Below, one piece after another: positions 5,501-5,878 of a stretch of DNA of 5,878 bases. Location of the stretch: contig JAKDIE010000096.1 of assembly GCA_030450655.1 (NCBI GenBank), positions 1-5,878 on the forward strand. The letters are read 5' to 3'. This DNA comes from Ruaniaceae bacterium (lineage in GTDB: Bacteria; Actinomycetota; Actinomycetes; Actinomycetales; Actinomycetaceae). The position numbers and the translations under genes were made by a program. Position 1 is the stretch's first letter, and each line of letters begins with the position of its first letter. Below the pieces are notes generated by a model that was not told the DNA's origin, did not search any database, and saw only the letters and a list, made by a program, of their open reading frames with translations.

Positions 5501-5878
5501 CGGGTGCCGTGCATGAACTGGTCACGTATGCGCCGCACCTGGTGCGGGATCTCTACCTTGCGCCCGAGTTCGAGGCCGATCCCGCCGTACAAACGGCCCG
5601 TGCACACGGACTGTACGTGCACCTGGCAACGCGTGAGGTGCTCGGCGCCATGAGCCGTGACGCCCAGGGGATCCTCGCGGTCGCCAGGACCCCTACGCCC
5701 CTGAGCCTTGATGTGCTCGACGGCGCCCGGCTGGCTGTGCTGCTTCCGCAGGCCTCCGATCCGGGGAACTTGGGCACGCTGATCCGCATCGCCGACGCCG
5801 CCGGGGCCGATGCCGTGGTGGTGTGCTCGGGGAGCGCCGAGGTCACGAACCCAAAGGTGGTGCGCTCGACCACCGGCT
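5386..5878 (+). CDS. SpoU/TrmH-family RNA 2'-O-methyltransferase, 3'-truncated by window edge
   Basis: The frame is open to the right edge (164 full codons; full-length relatives are about 260-290 residues). The N-terminal part VKKVAALSGRSARSRHGQFLVEGPGAV (16-42) matches the SpoU substrate-binding region typical of rRNA methyltransferases that read target RNA. SRDAQGILAV (90-99) follows. DPGNLGTLIRIADAAGADAVV (125-145) is SPOUT motif 1, with conserved Asn128 and Arg134, and NPKVVRSTTG (155-164) closes the visible part. Later SAM-binding motifs (trefoil knot) lie beyond the window. The start ATG 5386 gives a typical N-terminus; ATG 5404 is possible. The ribosome binding site is weak (AAGG at 5371-5374). 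The expected job is ribose methylation of rRNA or tRNA with SAM; the target nucleotide is unknown. A member of this family after rplT and before pheS is a common actinobacterial arrangement as I recall it. Confidence 0.93.
   Translation, partial: MTERPEMLANVHAERVKKVAALSGRSARSRHGQFLVEGPGAVHELVTYAPHLVRDLYLAPEFEADPAVQTARAHGLYVHLATREVLGAMSRDAQGILAVARTPTPLSLDVLDGARLAVLLPQASDPGNLGTLIRIADAAGADAVVVCSGSAEVTNPKVVRSTTG

Overview
The window is a high-GC, gene-dense, all-plus-strand stretch of an actinobacterial chromosome. Codon third positions are strongly G/C, GTG starts are frequent, and the HisA homologue is of the actinobacterial PriA type. The gene order hisC-hisB-orf-hisH-priA-sseB-like-infC-rpmI-rplT-RNA methyltransferase is one I associate with Actinomycetota, probably the Micrococcales/Actinomycetales side. 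No species can be named from the sequence alone. I see no mobile element, tRNA, rRNA or CRISPR array.

Bases 1-3977 are the 3' part of a histidine biosynthesis operon: the C-terminal two thirds of hisC, then hisB, an unrecognised 169-residue protein, hisH, priA (hisA) and an SseB-like protein. Neighbouring genes overlap or abut (ATGA, TAG|GTG, TAGTG, then an 11-nt gap, then an 8-nt overlap), so they are very probably translated as one coupled message. hisF, the cyclase partner of HisH, is absent from this stretch. The residues that let PriA act in both histidine and tryptophan synthesis are present.

Bases 3978-4175 hold no protein gene. They contain a plausible extended -10 promoter and about 170 nt of leader that can fold into several hairpins. 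One of these is a good intrinsic terminator (stem 4107-4127 followed by A and seven Ts), and its 5' arm can also pair with upstream sequence. This looks like an attenuator controlling the downstream operon and is the most interesting part of the window.

Bases 4176-5372 are the classic infC-rpmI-rplT translation operon (IF3, L35, L20). infC appears to start at a rare AUC codon, which fits the known IF3 autoregulation through non-canonical start codons. From 5386 to the end runs the 5' part of a SpoU/TrmH-family RNA methyltransferase. A 12-bp perfect inverted repeat links the region just before its start codon to codons 35-39.

Most of the window is ordinary core metabolism and translation. The parts deserving attention are the infC leader, the AUC start, the unknown his-operon protein and the long-range repeat at the methyltransferase start.
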